Part shown: in pieces, positions 1-10,176 of the stretch
Layout: every line of letters starts with the position of its first letter
Numbering within the stretch: position 1 is the stretch's first letter
Origin: an uncultured Deefgea sp.
GTDB lineage: Bacteria; Pseudomonadota; Gammaproteobacteria; Burkholderiales; Chitinibacteraceae
Length of the DNA stretch: 64,000 nt
Assembly: GCF_947072475.1 (NCBI RefSeq)
Contig: NZ_CAMTIA010000003.1
Span: 55,963-119,962 of the forward strand
Direction: 5' to 3'
Program-made: the position numbers and the translations under genes
The notes under the pieces: generated by a model
Database searches by the model: none
Told to the model about the DNA's origin: nothing
The model's input: the letters and a program-made list of their open reading frames with translations, nothing else

Positions 1-1403
1 ACTTCCGGTGGGTTTAATCCATGCCAGCGCCATGGAAAGCCATCGATTATTTTCACCAATTGATTCAATGCCATCATTGGACTGGCATAGGTTTGATCAG
101 GAATAATTAGGTAGGAAAAATTAGGTAGTTTGGTCCACGTTGATTCAGCCAAGCAATACTCACGCAATAATGCATTCATTTTTTGTAAGTACAGACCTGT
201 AACATACAACAAGCCAAGTAATTGAATATGAATTATTTCAATCGAGCAAGTCGAACTTAAACATTTTAATTTAAATTGCTGATAACGGATTCTAGATTCT
301 CCAGGAGAGATCAAATCCAGCATATGCTCGAAATTTTGCCTAGTTTTAATTATTTTTTTTCTTGATCGATCTAATCTTGATAGATTTAACGCACTTCCTT
401 TTAAATCATGGAGTAAGTGATTAGATAATAATGACTCAGAAAGTTGTTTATATTTTTTTATTTCACATAATGCTGACTTAAAATCACCAATGTGTTTATA
501 TGCATTAAGTAGCAACTTAGCACTTTTCTGCCTAGCATTGCCATAATCAAATTGATTAATACCTTCAACTGCAACTTTTAAACAAGCGATGGCTTCTTCA
601 AAACGATTTTGATGCGTTAAAAATTCACCATATTTCAACATGGTTAATGACTTTGCCCAAAGCGCATGATTAAAATTTGAAATGGCTAGCATTGATTCAA
701 AATACACCTCTGCTAATTCATTCTCATTCATTCCGGCATATGCAGAAGCAATATTAATCCCCGCCTCAACCACCCATGTCATATCGCCATATTGCAATGC
801 ACTGGATTCTATTTGATTAAGGATATAAAGTGCACTAGCATGATCGCCAGATTCATTTAAATAGTTAGATAAAAAAATGCCACTTTTGGTGATTTGCTTA
901 TGATCATTAAGTAAAACAGCTAAGCGATAGCCAATCACTAATATTTCTTTTGAAGCATCATATTGCTCCGCAAAATAATAAATCTGACTAATATTGACAT
1001 AAGATTCAATCGCAATACTAATTTGAGAATACTCTAATGCTAATTCTACGGCATAGGTAAAATCTTCAACGGCAATAACATGACGCTTCAAATTAAGATT
1101 ACATTGTCCACGCCATAAATAGGCTTCCGCTTTTAATTCAAATAACGAATTATTCTGAATTTTTTTTAGTGTCTGTGTTATTGCATATAGCGCCGCATGA
1201 TATTGCCCCTTGCCCCATAACATTTTGCTGTGCAGTAGCTGCATTTTGGTTAACTGAAGTGCTGATAGTTCCATTTGCTTACAACGTGCTAATAAGGCAC
1301 AACTTGCCACATAAGCTTGCTCAATATCGAATAAAAATAACTCTTCAAGCTGCTGAAAAAAAAATGGCAGCTGATCATTACTCGCCGATGAAAAATCCTG
1401 CAA
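1..1403 (-). CDS. TPR-like helical repeat protein, partial (continues past left edge)
   Basis: Minus-strand reading from TTG at 1401-1403 is open to the window edge: MQDFSSASNDQLPFFFQQLEELFLFDIEQAYVASCALLARCKQ...AEAYLWRGQCNLNLKRHVIAVEDFTYAVELALEYSQ... AAGGAG Shine-Dalgarno lies about 6 nt upstream of the TTG. Absent from the ORF track (non-ATG start, no stop in window). Confidence 0.72.
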   Translation of the reverse strand, partial: MQDFSSASNDQLPFFFQQLEELFLFDIEQAYVASCALLARCKQMELSALQLTKMQLLHSKMLWGKGQYHAALYAITQTLKKIQNNSLFELKAEAYLWRGQCNLNLKRHVIAVEDFTYAVELALEYSQISIAIESYVNISQIYYFAEQYDASKEILVIGYRLAVLLNDHKQITKSGIFLSNYLNESGDHASALYILNQIESSALQYGDMTWVVEAGINIASAYAGMNENELAEVYFESMLAISNFNHALWAKSLTMLKYGEFLTHQNRFEEAIACLKVAVEGINQFDYGNARQKSAKLLLNAYKHIGDFKSALCEIKKYKQLSESLLSNHLLHDLKGSALNLSRLDRSRKKIIKTRQNFEHMLDLISPGESRIRYQQFKLKCLSSTCSIEIIHIQLLGLLYVTGLYLQKMNALLREYCLAESTWTKLPNFSYLIIPDQTYASPMMALNQLVKIIDGFPWRWHGLNPPE

Positions 1404-1883
1404 AGCTCACTCCTTGGCACCCAGCCTACATCTACATGACTACAATCAGATTAGTTGCTTAATTTTAAAATTGCGAGAATTGTCACAATTCAATTCATAA
1501 AATTAATTGCAAAGAAATATTGAAGAAAGTATTTGCTTTGGTTTTATATTTAAAACCAAAGCCGACGCGCTTTAGAATCAACTAAGCCGCTTGGATCAAG
1601 GATGTATCGCTAGATTGAGTTTGCACTTCAACCGTACTGAGCCTTATTTCCGTTTGGGTGAGCAAAAGTGAGGGGGGATAATAGAAGGGTCGAACGTTTG
1701 TGGGCGGCTGAGGCCGTCACAGCACAAATACCATTGAGCAAAAAGATGAGGCGGGGTAATACGCAACAAGCATCTGTGATGCCCAATAAATCCACAGGGC
1801 TGAGATAGGGCCATCCAGTTTGACAATTACCGCGTAGATTGCAGGATCAAATGATTTAGCTTTGCCGAAAAATAATATTCAAA

Positions 1884-2654
1884 CTATGGATTGCTCGGCA
1901 AGATGGCAACCTCATCTTTGTTGTCTGCCAAAATATTTAGGGTCACGCGCCGATTTTTAGCGCGTCCTTGCGCCGCATCGTTGGTATCCATGGGCCGAAA
2001 CTCACCGAACCCAATGGCCGCCATTCGCTGTGGCGCAACGCCTGCCTGCTCAAATAGACGCACCACACTCGCCGCGCGAGCGGCCGAAAGTTCCCAATTA
2101 CTTGGAAACTGCCCTGCTCGAATCGGCTGATTATCGGTATGACCTTCTACTTGTATGAGGTTGTCACTCCCTTTAACCAAGTCGGCAATCGTGCTTAAAG
2201 CGTCTTCTGAACTGGCCTGTAGGTCTGCACGTCCGGTATCAAATAAAATTGAATCACTAATTTCCACAGCAATCCCACGTTTTGACTGTGTCACTTTCAC
2301 CTTGCCCTGATCAATTAGACTGCCCAATGATTCGCGCAAGTCATTGGCCATACCTTTCATTTTTTGCGTTTGTTGCTCGAGCTTAGGATTATTTGGACTG
2401 GTTTGAGGCGCTAATTTAATTTGTGCTGGACTGCCTTTGATTGCTTGGTTGTCTAGTTGCACGGCAGGGGGATTTTGCTGCGGCTTAAAAGCATCGACCA
2501 ATGAATTAGAGAGTACTTTGTACTTGCCTTCGTTGACCGATGAAATGGCATACATCACCACAAAAAAAGCAAACAACAGCGTGATAAAGTCGGCATATGA
2601 AACCAGCCATCTTTCATGATTTTCGTGCTCTTCATGCCGTTGTTTGCGTGCCAT
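1884..2654 (-). CDS. motD: Flagellar motor protein MotB/MotD-like (OmpA/PAL domain)
   Basis: N-terminal TM segment WLVSYADFITLLFAFFVVMYAIS and peptidoglycan-binding region VEGHTDNQPI...NWELSAARAASVVRLF...NRRVTLNI. Confidence 0.85.
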   Translation of the reverse strand: MARKQRHEEHENHERWLVSYADFITLLFAFFVVMYAISSVNEGKYKVLSNSLVDAFKPQQNPPAVQLDNQAIKGSPAQIKLAPQTSPNNPKLEQQTQKMKGMANDLRESLGSLIDQGKVKVTQSKRGIAVEISDSILFDTGRADLQASSEDALSTIADLVKGSDNLIQVEGHTDNQPIRAGQFPSNWELSAARAASVVRLFEQAGVAPQRMAAIGFGEFRPMDTNDAAQGRAKNRRVTLNILADNKDEVAILPSNP

Positions 2655-2663
2655 AACGCCTAC

Positions 2664-3614
2664 TTATTTAATTTGTAAACCAAGATGGGTGCTTAATGTC
2701 GTTGCAGCAGCAACCCCGAGTTGACGCGCCAAGCGATCGGCATAGGTCGGTTGTGGCGTAAAATCAACGATGTTATCGACTTTGACAATATCACGCGCCA
2801 CACTTTCAACTGAGCCTAAGCCATCGACTAAACCAAGTTTAACGCCGGTTTCACCCGACCAAACCAGACCCGAGAATAAATCCGGATTATCGGCCAATTT
2901 TTTACCGCGCCCCGCTTTAACCACAGCAATAAATTGCTGATGAATTTCATCGAGCATGTTAATGGCACGCTCTTTTTGCTCAACGCTTTGTGGTGAAAAT
3001 GGATCTAAAAAGCCTTTGTTGGCCCCAGCAGTGAGCAAACGACGCTCAATCCCGACTTTTTCCATGGCTCCGGTAAAACCAAAACCATCCATCAATACAC
3101 CGATCGAACCGACAATCGATGCCTTATCCGCATAAATTTGTTGACCGGTTACTGCGGCGTAATAACAACCCGAAGCGCAGATATCTTCAATCACCACATA
3201 AAATGGAATTTGTGGATGCAGTTTTTTGAGTCGCTGAATTTCATCGTGCATCATGCCCGCTTGAACTGGACTACCACCAGGACTATTGGCACGCAAAATA
3301 ACCGCTTTGGTATTTTTGTCTTCAAACGCAGCGCGTAAACCTTCGGTAATCAATGCACTGGTCACCTCGCCACCAGCGGCAATGGTGCCTTGCAGATCCA
3401 CGACCGCGGTATGCGCTTTCATGCTGGCTTTATCACCCTCTTTACCCAACCAGCCCATCAGCAACGCCAAGATGAGAAATAAGTAACTAAAGGTCAGTAA
3501 CTTAAAGAAAATCCCCCAACGACGCGCGCGGCGCTGCTCTTTAATTGAGGCGCCGAGCACCTCTTGTAAAACACTACGCTCTTGCGCTTCATTCATTCCT
3601 ATTTCCTTCCTCAT
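2664..3614 (-). CDS. S49 family serine peptidase (SppA-like signal peptide peptidase)
   Basis: RANSPGGSPVQAGMMHDEI and DICASGCYYAAVTGQQIYADKASIVGSIGV are typical of the SppA/S49 family; N-terminal TM segment. Confidence 0.9.
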   Translation of the reverse strand: MRKEIGMNEAQERSVLQEVLGASIKEQRRARRWGIFFKLLTFSYLFLILALLMGWLGKEGDKASMKAHTAVVDLQGTIAAGGEVTSALITEGLRAAFEDKNTKAVILRANSPGGSPVQAGMMHDEIQRLKKLHPQIPFYVVIEDICASGCYYAAVTGQQIYADKASIVGSIGVLMDGFGFTGAMEKVGIERRLLTAGANKGFLDPFSPQSVEQKERAINMLDEIHQQFIAVVKAGRGKKLADNPDLFSGLVWSGETGVKLGLVDGLGSVESVARDIVKVDNIVDFTPQPTYADRLARQLGVAAATTLSTHLGLQIK

Positions 3615-3945
3615 TCAGCCAAATGGCCTCATCTTGTTCAAATACAGCAATCGATTGCAATCGTTGCCCCGCGCATGGGCCACCTAAACATAGACCATTG
3701 CGAGGGTCGTAATAAGCACCGTGGGTAGAGCAGACTAAATACTGTCGACTTAAGTCAAATACATCACCAAGATTGTAATCGAGTTCCATCGGAATATGCG
3801 CACATTCATTCAGATAGCCGTAGACCGCACCCTGAAAACGAATCAATATGGCTTGACGTTCTCGCCCTTGCCGCATCAGAACAAAGCGAAACGCCAAGCC
3901 GCACTCAACCACCTCTACCGACACGCAAATTTTGCGCTCAGCCAT
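3589..3945 (-). CDS. Rieske [2Fe-2S] domain protein
   Basis: CAHIPMELDY...LVCSTHGAYYDPRNGLCLGGPC matches the Rieske CxH...CxxH pattern. Confidence 0.85.
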   Translation of the reverse strand: MAERKICVSVEVVECGLAFRFVLMRQGRERQAILIRFQGAVYGYLNECAHIPMELDYNLGDVFDLSRQYLVCSTHGAYYDPRNGLCLGGPCAGQRLQSIAVFEQDEAIWLNEEGNRNE

Positions 3946-4594
3946 GCGCCAAAATCCAATCCGTCAATTGACTAAAATCATCAAAATGGGCCAACGGTTG
4001 TAACGGTAATAAATCATGCAATGGATGCGCACCATAACTTAACGCCACACTCGCCGTTCCGGCATTGATTGCCAGCTGTAAATCATGCGTGGTATCGCCA
4101 ATCATTAAAGTACGGCGGCCTTCGATATCACACGCCTCAAGAATGTATTCCAACATCGCAGGATGTGGCTTAGAAAAAGCCTCGTCCGCAGTGCGGCTCA
4201 CCTCAAAAAATGGCGACAAACCGGTTGCGGCCAACACACGATCTAAACCTGCGCGCGATTTTCCGGTGGCTACCGCCATGCGAAAACCTGCGGCTTGTAA
4301 ACGTAACAAACCCGCTTCTACACCCGGATAAAGTTGTAACTCATGGTCTTGAGATAAAAAATGACCCCGGTAGGCATCGACAATGCGCAAAATCTGCTCA
4401 GCGTTTAATTCTGGCCCCAAGTATTGCATCGCTTCCTGTAAACCATAACCAATGACAAAGCGTGCATCTTTATCACTTGGTTCTGCTAAACCCACATCGC
4501 GAAATGCACGCTGAATCGAGCGTGCAATCATGCCGGTACTATCCATCAAGGTGCCGTCCCAATCGAACACCAATAAATCAAATTGTCGGCTCAT
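3938..4594 (-). CDS. HAD-IA family hydrolase (phosphoglycolate phosphatase-like)
   Basis: DLLVFDWDGTLMDS, AVATGKSRAGLD and MIGDTTHDLQLAINAG HAD motifs. Confidence 0.9.
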   Translation of the reverse strand: MSRQFDLLVFDWDGTLMDSTGMIARSIQRAFRDVGLAEPSDKDARFVIGYGLQEAMQYLGPELNAEQILRIVDAYRGHFLSQDHELQLYPGVEAGLLRLQAAGFRMAVATGKSRAGLDRVLAATGLSPFFEVSRTADEAFSKPHPAMLEYILEACDIEGRRTLMIGDTTHDLQLAINAGTASVALSYGAHPLHDLLPLQPLAHFDDFSQLTDWILAHG

Positions 4595-5595
4595 TATTTT
4601 CCTTGAGAATTTAATATATCTAAATAAGATTGCAACTCGACAGGCAAAGGCGCTTCAAGCACCATCCGCTCGCCTGTTAATGGGTGATCCAAACTTAAAC
4701 GCCAAGCGTGTAAAAACATCCGTTTTAAGCCCTGTCGAGCCACAGTTTTATTCACGGAGAGATCGCCGTATTTATCGTCACCTAAAATCGCATGACCACT
4801 GGCAGATAAATGCACCCGAATTTGATGCGTACGACCAGTTTTAAGCTCACATTCAAGCAAACTGGCTTGATCTGCCCACACTTGCTTGCGGTTTACGGTG
4901 GTCTGAGACGTTAAACCATCGCTATGCACTTTAACTCGCCGCTCACCTTCTGGTGTTTCATACTTGAGCAGCTTAAATTTCACATGACTACGCTCGTTTT
5001 CCCACACACCGTCAACCAAAGCCAGGTAACGCTTATCAATCCGGTGGTTTTCACGCAACACTTCGTGCATTTTAACTAAAGCACTGCGCTTTTTAGCCAC
5101 CAGCAATAATCCGGAGGTGTCGCGATCTAAGCGATGCACCAATTCTAAGAATTTGGCTTGTGGCCTTTGCGCGCGCAAAAGCTCAATCACCCCAAAGCTA
5201 ATTCCGGATCCGCCATGCACGGCCATACCAGACGGTTTATTTAATACAATCAAGGCATCGTCTTCAAAAACGACCGGAATTTGTACCGCCTGTGCAGCAC
5301 CAGAAACGGTCGCTGGCACCGGCGCTTTCTCAGCAACGCGTACTGGTGGAATGCGAATCACATCATTCGCAACAATGCGATAAGTCACATCGACGCGCCC
5401 CTTATTCACTCGAATCTCGCCAGCGCGAACAATTCGATAAACATGGCTTTTAGGCACCCCTTTCAACATTTTTATTAAAAAATTATCGAGCCGTTGACCG
5501 GCATCTTCTGCTTCGACCGTCACGAAAGTGACAGACGCTTTGCTAGTCTCGGACATATTGACATATACTCTGTGACGCGCTGCAATTTGCAGCAA
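4594..5595 (-). CDS. rluC: 23S rRNA pseudouridine synthase RluC
   Basis: S4 domain (GQRLDNFLIKML) plus LVHRLDRDTSGLLLVAKK and GRTHQIRVHLSASGHAILGDDKYG; divergent from rne as in other proteobacteria. True start may be an internal Met (MSETSKAS). Confidence 0.92.
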   Translation of the reverse strand: MLQIAARHRVYVNMSETSKASVTFVTVEAEDAGQRLDNFLIKMLKGVPKSHVYRIVRAGEIRVNKGRVDVTYRIVANDVIRIPPVRVAEKAPVPATVSGAAQAVQIPVVFEDDALIVLNKPSGMAVHGGSGISFGVIELLRAQRPQAKFLELVHRLDRDTSGLLLVAKKRSALVKMHEVLRENHRIDKRYLALVDGVWENERSHVKFKLLKYETPEGERRVKVHSDGLTSQTTVNRKQVWADQASLLECELKTGRTHQIRVHLSASGHAILGDDKYGDLSVNKTVARQGLKRMFLHAWRLSLDHPLTGERMVLEAPLPVELQSYLDILNSQGK

Positions 5596-5744
5596 GTTGT
5601 GGCCGCTTTAAGCTAAATACTTAAAGACTGGGGTGGCAACGCAATTTAGGTATTGATGAAAAAATACTGCTAAATTGCCCGTGGTGAGGCTTTACAAAAG
5701 CGCACCACCGATCTAATTACAAGTTCCGCTCTTTGACCGCAAAC

Positions 5745-6091
5745 TCAGCTTTATCAGCTGACGAATTCTTTCCCGCCGTAGATAAAACACTTTATCTGCC
5801 AACTCCAGATTTGGAGCTGATGCGCGGGGCTCGTCATGCCAGAGCGGTGACGTCGGTTATCAGAGTCGGAGAACGGTTATAACGCTCACCGTAGCATCAA
5901 GCAGCGATGGTAATTGATTTATTACATTAGTGCACTGACCGGATTGATTCACACTAAGTTGTCTAAACCAAAGAAACTTAGGGTATAGCTAGACAGACCT
6001 CATAATGATTATTGTGGAGAACGATACCCAGTTCCTAAGCCGCAACAACTAGCCATTTTGTTAGCGCCCACAGATTTAATTTCAATCTGTG
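5745..6091 (+). promoter_or_regulatory. Putative structured 5' leader of rne (series of hairpins)
   Basis: Stems seen: TCAGCT-ttatc-AGCTGA (5745-5761), AGATAAA-acac-TTTATCT (5780-5797), CTCCA-gatt-TGGAG (5803-5816), CACAGATT-taatttc-AATCTGTG (6069-6091). Confidence 0.5.
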
Positions 6092-6182
6092 CCAGATAGC
6101 ATGGCTGCTATTGTGCCGAACTGCCGTCTTCATCACCCTGTTGATTTGCACTCAATCTGAGCAGTGTGCGCCGGAGCCCTAC

Positions 6183-9032
6183 ATGAAGCGCATGCTATTT
6201 AACGCAACACAAGCTGAAGAGCTACGTGTTGCGATTGTTGACGGTCAAAAACTGATCGACCTCGACATCGAAACCGTTGGTAAAGAACAACGTAAATCTA
6301 ATATCTACAAAGGCGTCATCACTCGCATCGAGCCATCGCTTGAAGCGTGTTTCGTTGACTACGGTTGCGACCGTCATGGCTTTTTACCGTTTAAAGAAAT
6401 TGCTCGCTCTTATATGGGTGACGGCGAAGGTGGTCGTGGCCGCGTCGCTGGCAATCTTTCTGAAGGCCAAGAAGTCATCGTTCAAGTCGAAAAAGACGAG
6501 CGCGGTAATAAAGGCGCAGCCCTCACCACCTACATCAGCTTGGCCGGTCGTTATTTAGTTTTGATGCCAAATAATCCACGTGGCGGCGGTGTTTCTCGCC
6601 GTATCGAAGGCGAAGAGCGCAATGAATTGCGCGCAGCGATGGATCAACTCGATACGCCAGTGGGCACCAGCCTGATTGCACGTACTGCTGCCATTGGCCG
6701 TAATGCCGAAGAATTACAGTGGGATTTGTCCTATTTGCTACAACTGTGGCGCGCCATTGAAGACGCTGCGACCAAACAAACGGGTGCGTTCTTAATCTAC
6801 CAAGAATCTAGCTTGGTGATTCGCGCTATCCGCGATTACTTCCAACCCGATATCGGTGAATTACTCATCGACAAACGCGACATCTACGAGCAAGCCCAGC
6901 AGTTTATGGCGCACGTGATGCCCGGCAGCGCGCACAAAGTCAAATTCTATCAAGATGATGTGCCACTGTTTTCGCGCTTTCAGATCGAACATCAAATTGA
7001 AACCGCTTATTCACGCGAAGTGAGCTTGCCATCAGGCGGCGCCATCGTGCTAGATCGCACCGAAGCCTTGTGGTCAATCGACGTTAACTCGGCCAAAGCC
7101 ACGCGCGGTGGCGACATCGAAGAAACTGCAGTACGTACCAACCTTGAAGCGGCCGATGAAATCGCCCGTCAAATGCGTTTGCGCGACGTCGGCGGTTTGA
7201 TCGTGATCGACTTTATCGACATGGAAAACCCGAAAAACCAACGCGAAGTTGAAAACCGTGTTCGTGAAGCGCTGCATCACGACCGTGCTCGCGTACAGAC
7301 TGGCAAAATCAGCCGCTTCGGTTTGCTTGAATTATCTCGTCAACGCCTACAACCTTCGCTAGAAGAAACCAGCCACATGGCGTGTCCACGCTGCCACGGC
7401 ACCGGTTTCATTCGTGGCATTGAATCATCGGCATTGCACATCTTGCGCATCATTCAAGAAGAAGCAATGAAAGAAAACACTGGCGCAATCCACGCGCAAG
7501 TGCCAGTTGATGTCGCCACATTCTTGCTCAATGAAAAACGTGCTGAATTGTTCGCGGTCGAAGATCGCCTCAAAGTCGGCGTGATTTTGATTCCAAATAC
7601 GCACTTAGAAACGCCGAACTACAGCATCACGCGTTTACGCCACGATGATGTCAGCCAACTTGAAGATATCCTGCCGTCTTATCGTATGGTGGAACAACCG
7701 ACTGATGAAGGCTACCAGCCAGCCAAAGCCAAAGAAGAGCAAGCCAAACGTCAAGAAGCGGCAGTGAAAGGCATTACGCCATCACAACCAGCGCCAGCGA
7801 CATCGGAGCGTCCAACGCGTCAAGCTGCACCCGAAGTTAAAGCATCGCTATGGCAAAAAATTGTTTCATGGTTTAGTGCGGCGCCAGAAGTGGCTAAAGC
7901 TGAAGAAGCTAAACCTGCACCGCGTCCACAACGTGGCCGCAATGACCAACGTCGTCCGCGTAACGAGCCACGTCCAGAGGGCCAACGCAGTGAAACACGT
8001 GATGCCACTCGTGATCGCACAGAGCGTAATGCACGCCCAAGCAACAAGCCTCGCATTGAAGAAGACTTGCAAAAACGTGACGGTCAGAATCGACCTGAGA
8101 AAGCTGAACGAGCTGAACGTGGCGAGCGGCCTGAACGCCAGCCACGTCCAGAGCGCCAACCGAGAACGGAACGTGCGCCACGCAACGAGCAACGCAGTGA
8201 GGCCCTCAAAGCTGATTTAGCAGCAGTCACCACTGCGCCGGAACACACCGCAACCTCGTCCGCCGATAGCAATGCAGAAACGCGTAGCCGTCGTCGCCGT
8301 GGCCGTCGTGATCGTCGCGACCGCATGGATGTAGAAACGACAGTTGCTGAGCATAGCGCGGTCATTGTGACTGAAACACCCGCCTCAGCAACGACAGTAG
8401 AAGCGATCAAGGCAAGCGCCGTGGCACAAATTATTCCGCTACCAATCGCCACTACACCGGCAGTGGCAGAAGCCGTCACGCCAGCACCCGTCGCTATTAC
8501 TCCTGCTATTGTTGCTCCTGCTATTGTTGCTCCTGCCATTGTTGCTCCGGTTGTAGCCTCGGTTGTCGCTCCAGTAGCGCCTACAGCCAATGATGAAGTG
8601 CGTGTTATTGTGGCACCAGCGACACCACAGGCAGCTGTCAGTGAGCCGCTTACCGTCACACCTGCAATACACCAAGCAGTCGTTACCAGCGTGACAACCG
8701 TCAGTGTGGAGACCCCCACTATTGAAGCCACAGCGGTAGCAGAAGCCAGTGGCTTAACGCAAGTCGCAACACGTCAATCTGCCGCGGATCAGCCCGAAGT
8801 CGTGAGCAATACGACAGCGACGCGTCGACGCAATGCCGCGACTAAACCGACCATCGTCAATGAATCCATTGAGCTAAAAATGGTAGAAACAACCGCAGCC
8901 GTTGTCGTTGCAGCGTCAGTTGATGCTCAGCCACTAAAAACAGTCCGTCGCCGTAGCGATATTGCGACAGATACTCAGGCCAAAAGCATTAACGTAGATG
9001 GCTTGTCGCAAATTGAGACTCATCACGACTAG
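6183..9032 (+). CDS. rne: Ribonuclease E
   Basis: [31 protein letters not shown]-terminus, S1 domain, [21 protein letters not shown] zinc-link, Arg-rich then Ala/Val/Pro-rich C-terminus. Start placed at 6183 rather than the ORF-track 6111. Confidence 0.96.
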   Translation: MKRMLFNATQAEELRVAIVDGQKLIDLDIETVGKEQRKSNIYKGVITRIEPSLEACFVDYGCDRHGFLPFKEIARSYMGDGEGGRGRVAGNLSEGQEVIVQVEKDERGNKGAALTTYISLAGRYLVLMPNNPRGGGVSRRIEGEERNELRAAMDQLDTPVGTSLIARTAAIGRNAEELQWDLSYLLQLWRAIEDAATKQTGAFLIYQESSLVIRAIRDYFQPDIGELLIDKRDIYEQAQQFMAHVMPGSAHKVKFYQDDVPLFSRFQIEHQIETAYSREVSLPSGGAIVLDRTEALWSIDVNSAKATRGGDIEETAVRTNLEAADEIARQMRLRDVGGLIVIDFIDMENPKNQREVENRVREALHHDRARVQTGKISRFGLLELSRQRLQPSLEETSHMACPRCHGTGFIRGIESSALHILRIIQEEAMKENTGAIHAQVPVDVATFLLNEKRAELFAVEDRLKVGVILIPNTHLETPNYSITRLRHDDVSQLEDILPSYRMVEQPTDEGYQPAKAKEEQAKRQEAAVKGITPSQPAPATSERPTRQAAPEVKASLWQKIVSWFSAAPEVAKAEEAKPAPRPQRGRNDQRRPRNEPRPEGQRSETRDATRDRTERNARPSNKPRIEEDLQKRDGQNRPEKAERAERGERPERQPRPERQPRTERAPRNEQRSEALKADLAAVTTAPEHTATSSADSNAETRSRRRRGRRDRRDRMDVETTVAEHSAVIVTETPASATTVEAIKASAVAQIIPLPIATTPAVAEAVTPAPVAITPAIVAPAIVAPAIVAPVVASVVAPVAPTANDEVRVIVAPATPQAAVSEPLTVTPAIHQAVVTSVTTVSVETPTIEATAVAEASGLTQVATRQSAADQPEVVSNTTATRRRNAATKPTIVNESIELKMVETTAAVVVAASVDAQPLKTVRRRSDIATDTQAKSINVDGLSQIETHHD
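8505..8549 (+). repeat. Three tandem 15-bp units in rne encoding AIVAP repeats
   Basis: GCTATTGTTGCTCCT x2 followed by GCCATTGTTGCTCCG. Confidence 0.85.
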
Positions 9033-9055
9033 CTCTTAAATCAGTCACCATCGCC

Positions 9056-9091
9056 AAAAGCCGTACTCAATCTATGAGTACGGCTTTTTTA
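9056..9091 (+). terminator. Rho-independent terminator after rne
   Basis: AAAAGCCGTACTCA-atcta-TGAGTACGGCTTTTTT. Confidence 0.9.
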
Positions 9092-9172
9092 CGTTTGGAA
9101 ACTGGCATAGTGATTTCTGGTGTTCTAGTATGACTAGGCGCAACTGACAAAAATACACAGGGAGTAAGACCA

Positions 9173-9997
9173 ATGAAATTAGAAGAAGTCTTTGAACAAA
9201 CTCATAAATTACCCACCATCCCTAAAGTCGTTCAGGAACTCATCGATAGCTTTAGTAACGACGACATCGATATTGACACGATTGCAAAAAAAATCGCCCA
9301 AGACCAAGTCATTACCGCCAAAGTCCTGCGCCTTGCCAACTCAGCACACTTTGGTGCCAGCCGCCAAATTGGCTCAGTTCAAGAGGCCGTTGTCGTTTTA
9401 GGTTTTAATACGGTGCGTACACTGGTAGTGGCTTCTGGTATTACCGGTGCTTTTGTGGCAACGCCTGGCTTTGACCGTAAAGCATTTTGGAAAAACAGCC
9501 TCTCCGTGGCCACCATTTGCAAATGGCTCGCCAAACAAGCCAAAATTAATGGCGAGGTCGCCTTTACCTGCGGCATGATTCACAATATTGGTGAAATGCT
9601 GATTCATATCATTGCACCAGAAATCGCCGCCAAAATTGATAAATTTGTTGAAAGCGGCGGTGATCGCGTTGCGCTAGAGGCCAATAACATTGGTTTTGAC
9701 TATGTGATGGTCGGCGAAGAGCTGGCTAGACGCTGGAATTTCCCGATTGAGATCCAATTGGCAATTCGCGGTCAAAACGCCCCACTAAACCAAGAGCACA
9801 TCAGCAAACTAACTGCAGTGCTGTTTTTAGCCAAGCTCATTACCGTTTTGTCGGCAGAAAAAATAAGCATCGAAGAACTGGCCGAACAAATCCCTGACTC
9901 GATCTTAGTTGAGACCGGCATCAATAAAGACGAATTGTTCTTCAAACTCTCCGAATTGGCAGAGCTATCCAGTGGAATGGATGACATCATTGGCTAA
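9173..9997 (+). CDS. HDOD domain protein (c-di-GMP/chemotaxis-associated signalling family)
   Basis: LPTIPKVVQELI...AKKIAQDQVITAKVLRLANSAHFG...VQEAVVVLGFNTVRTLV is the HDOD signature. Confidence 0.9.
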   Translation: MKLEEVFEQTHKLPTIPKVVQELIDSFSNDDIDIDTIAKKIAQDQVITAKVLRLANSAHFGASRQIGSVQEAVVVLGFNTVRTLVVASGITGAFVATPGFDRKAFWKNSLSVATICKWLAKQAKINGEVAFTCGMIHNIGEMLIHIIAPEIAAKIDKFVESGGDRVALEANNIGFDYVMVGEELARRWNFPIEIQLAIRGQNAPLNQEHISKLTAVLFLAKLITVLSAEKISIEELAEQIPDSILVETGINKDELFFKLSELAELSSGMDDIIG

Positions 9998-10020
9998 GTG
10001 CTCATGATCGCCATAAACCG

Positions 10021-10055
10021 AGGGTCTGTTGGCAAACCAAACATCAACAGACCCT
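10021..10055 (+). other. Stem-loop after HDOD gene (possible terminator without a U tract)
   Basis: AGGGTCTGTTG-gcaaaccaaacat-CAACAGACCCT, 11-bp perfect stem. Confidence 0.55.
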
Positions 10056-10176
10056 AGGGATAATCCTGATTATATTGAACTTTAAAGCTTACTAGCATCT
10101 GGGCAGCGTGAGAATTTTGTATATTTCATATACAATTCTCGTCCTGCCCTTTTTCTTGTTGTACCTGGAGATAATA

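Noticed and set aside
1169-1462. 97-aa plus ORF
   Set aside because: Antisense to the TPR-like ORF open on the minus strand.
1644-1826. 60-aa minus ORF, extendable by a +1 shift at a six-C run to a longer frame ending ...SLIQAA
   Set aside because: No recognisable family and no RBS seen; a frameshift explanation would be speculative.
7820-8731. Several antisense ORFs opposite rne (e.g. 8084-8731 minus, 215 aa; 7866-8192 minus)
   Set aside because: Low-complexity translations arising from the Arg/Ala/Val-rich C-terminal coding region of rne; no RBS or family similarity visible.
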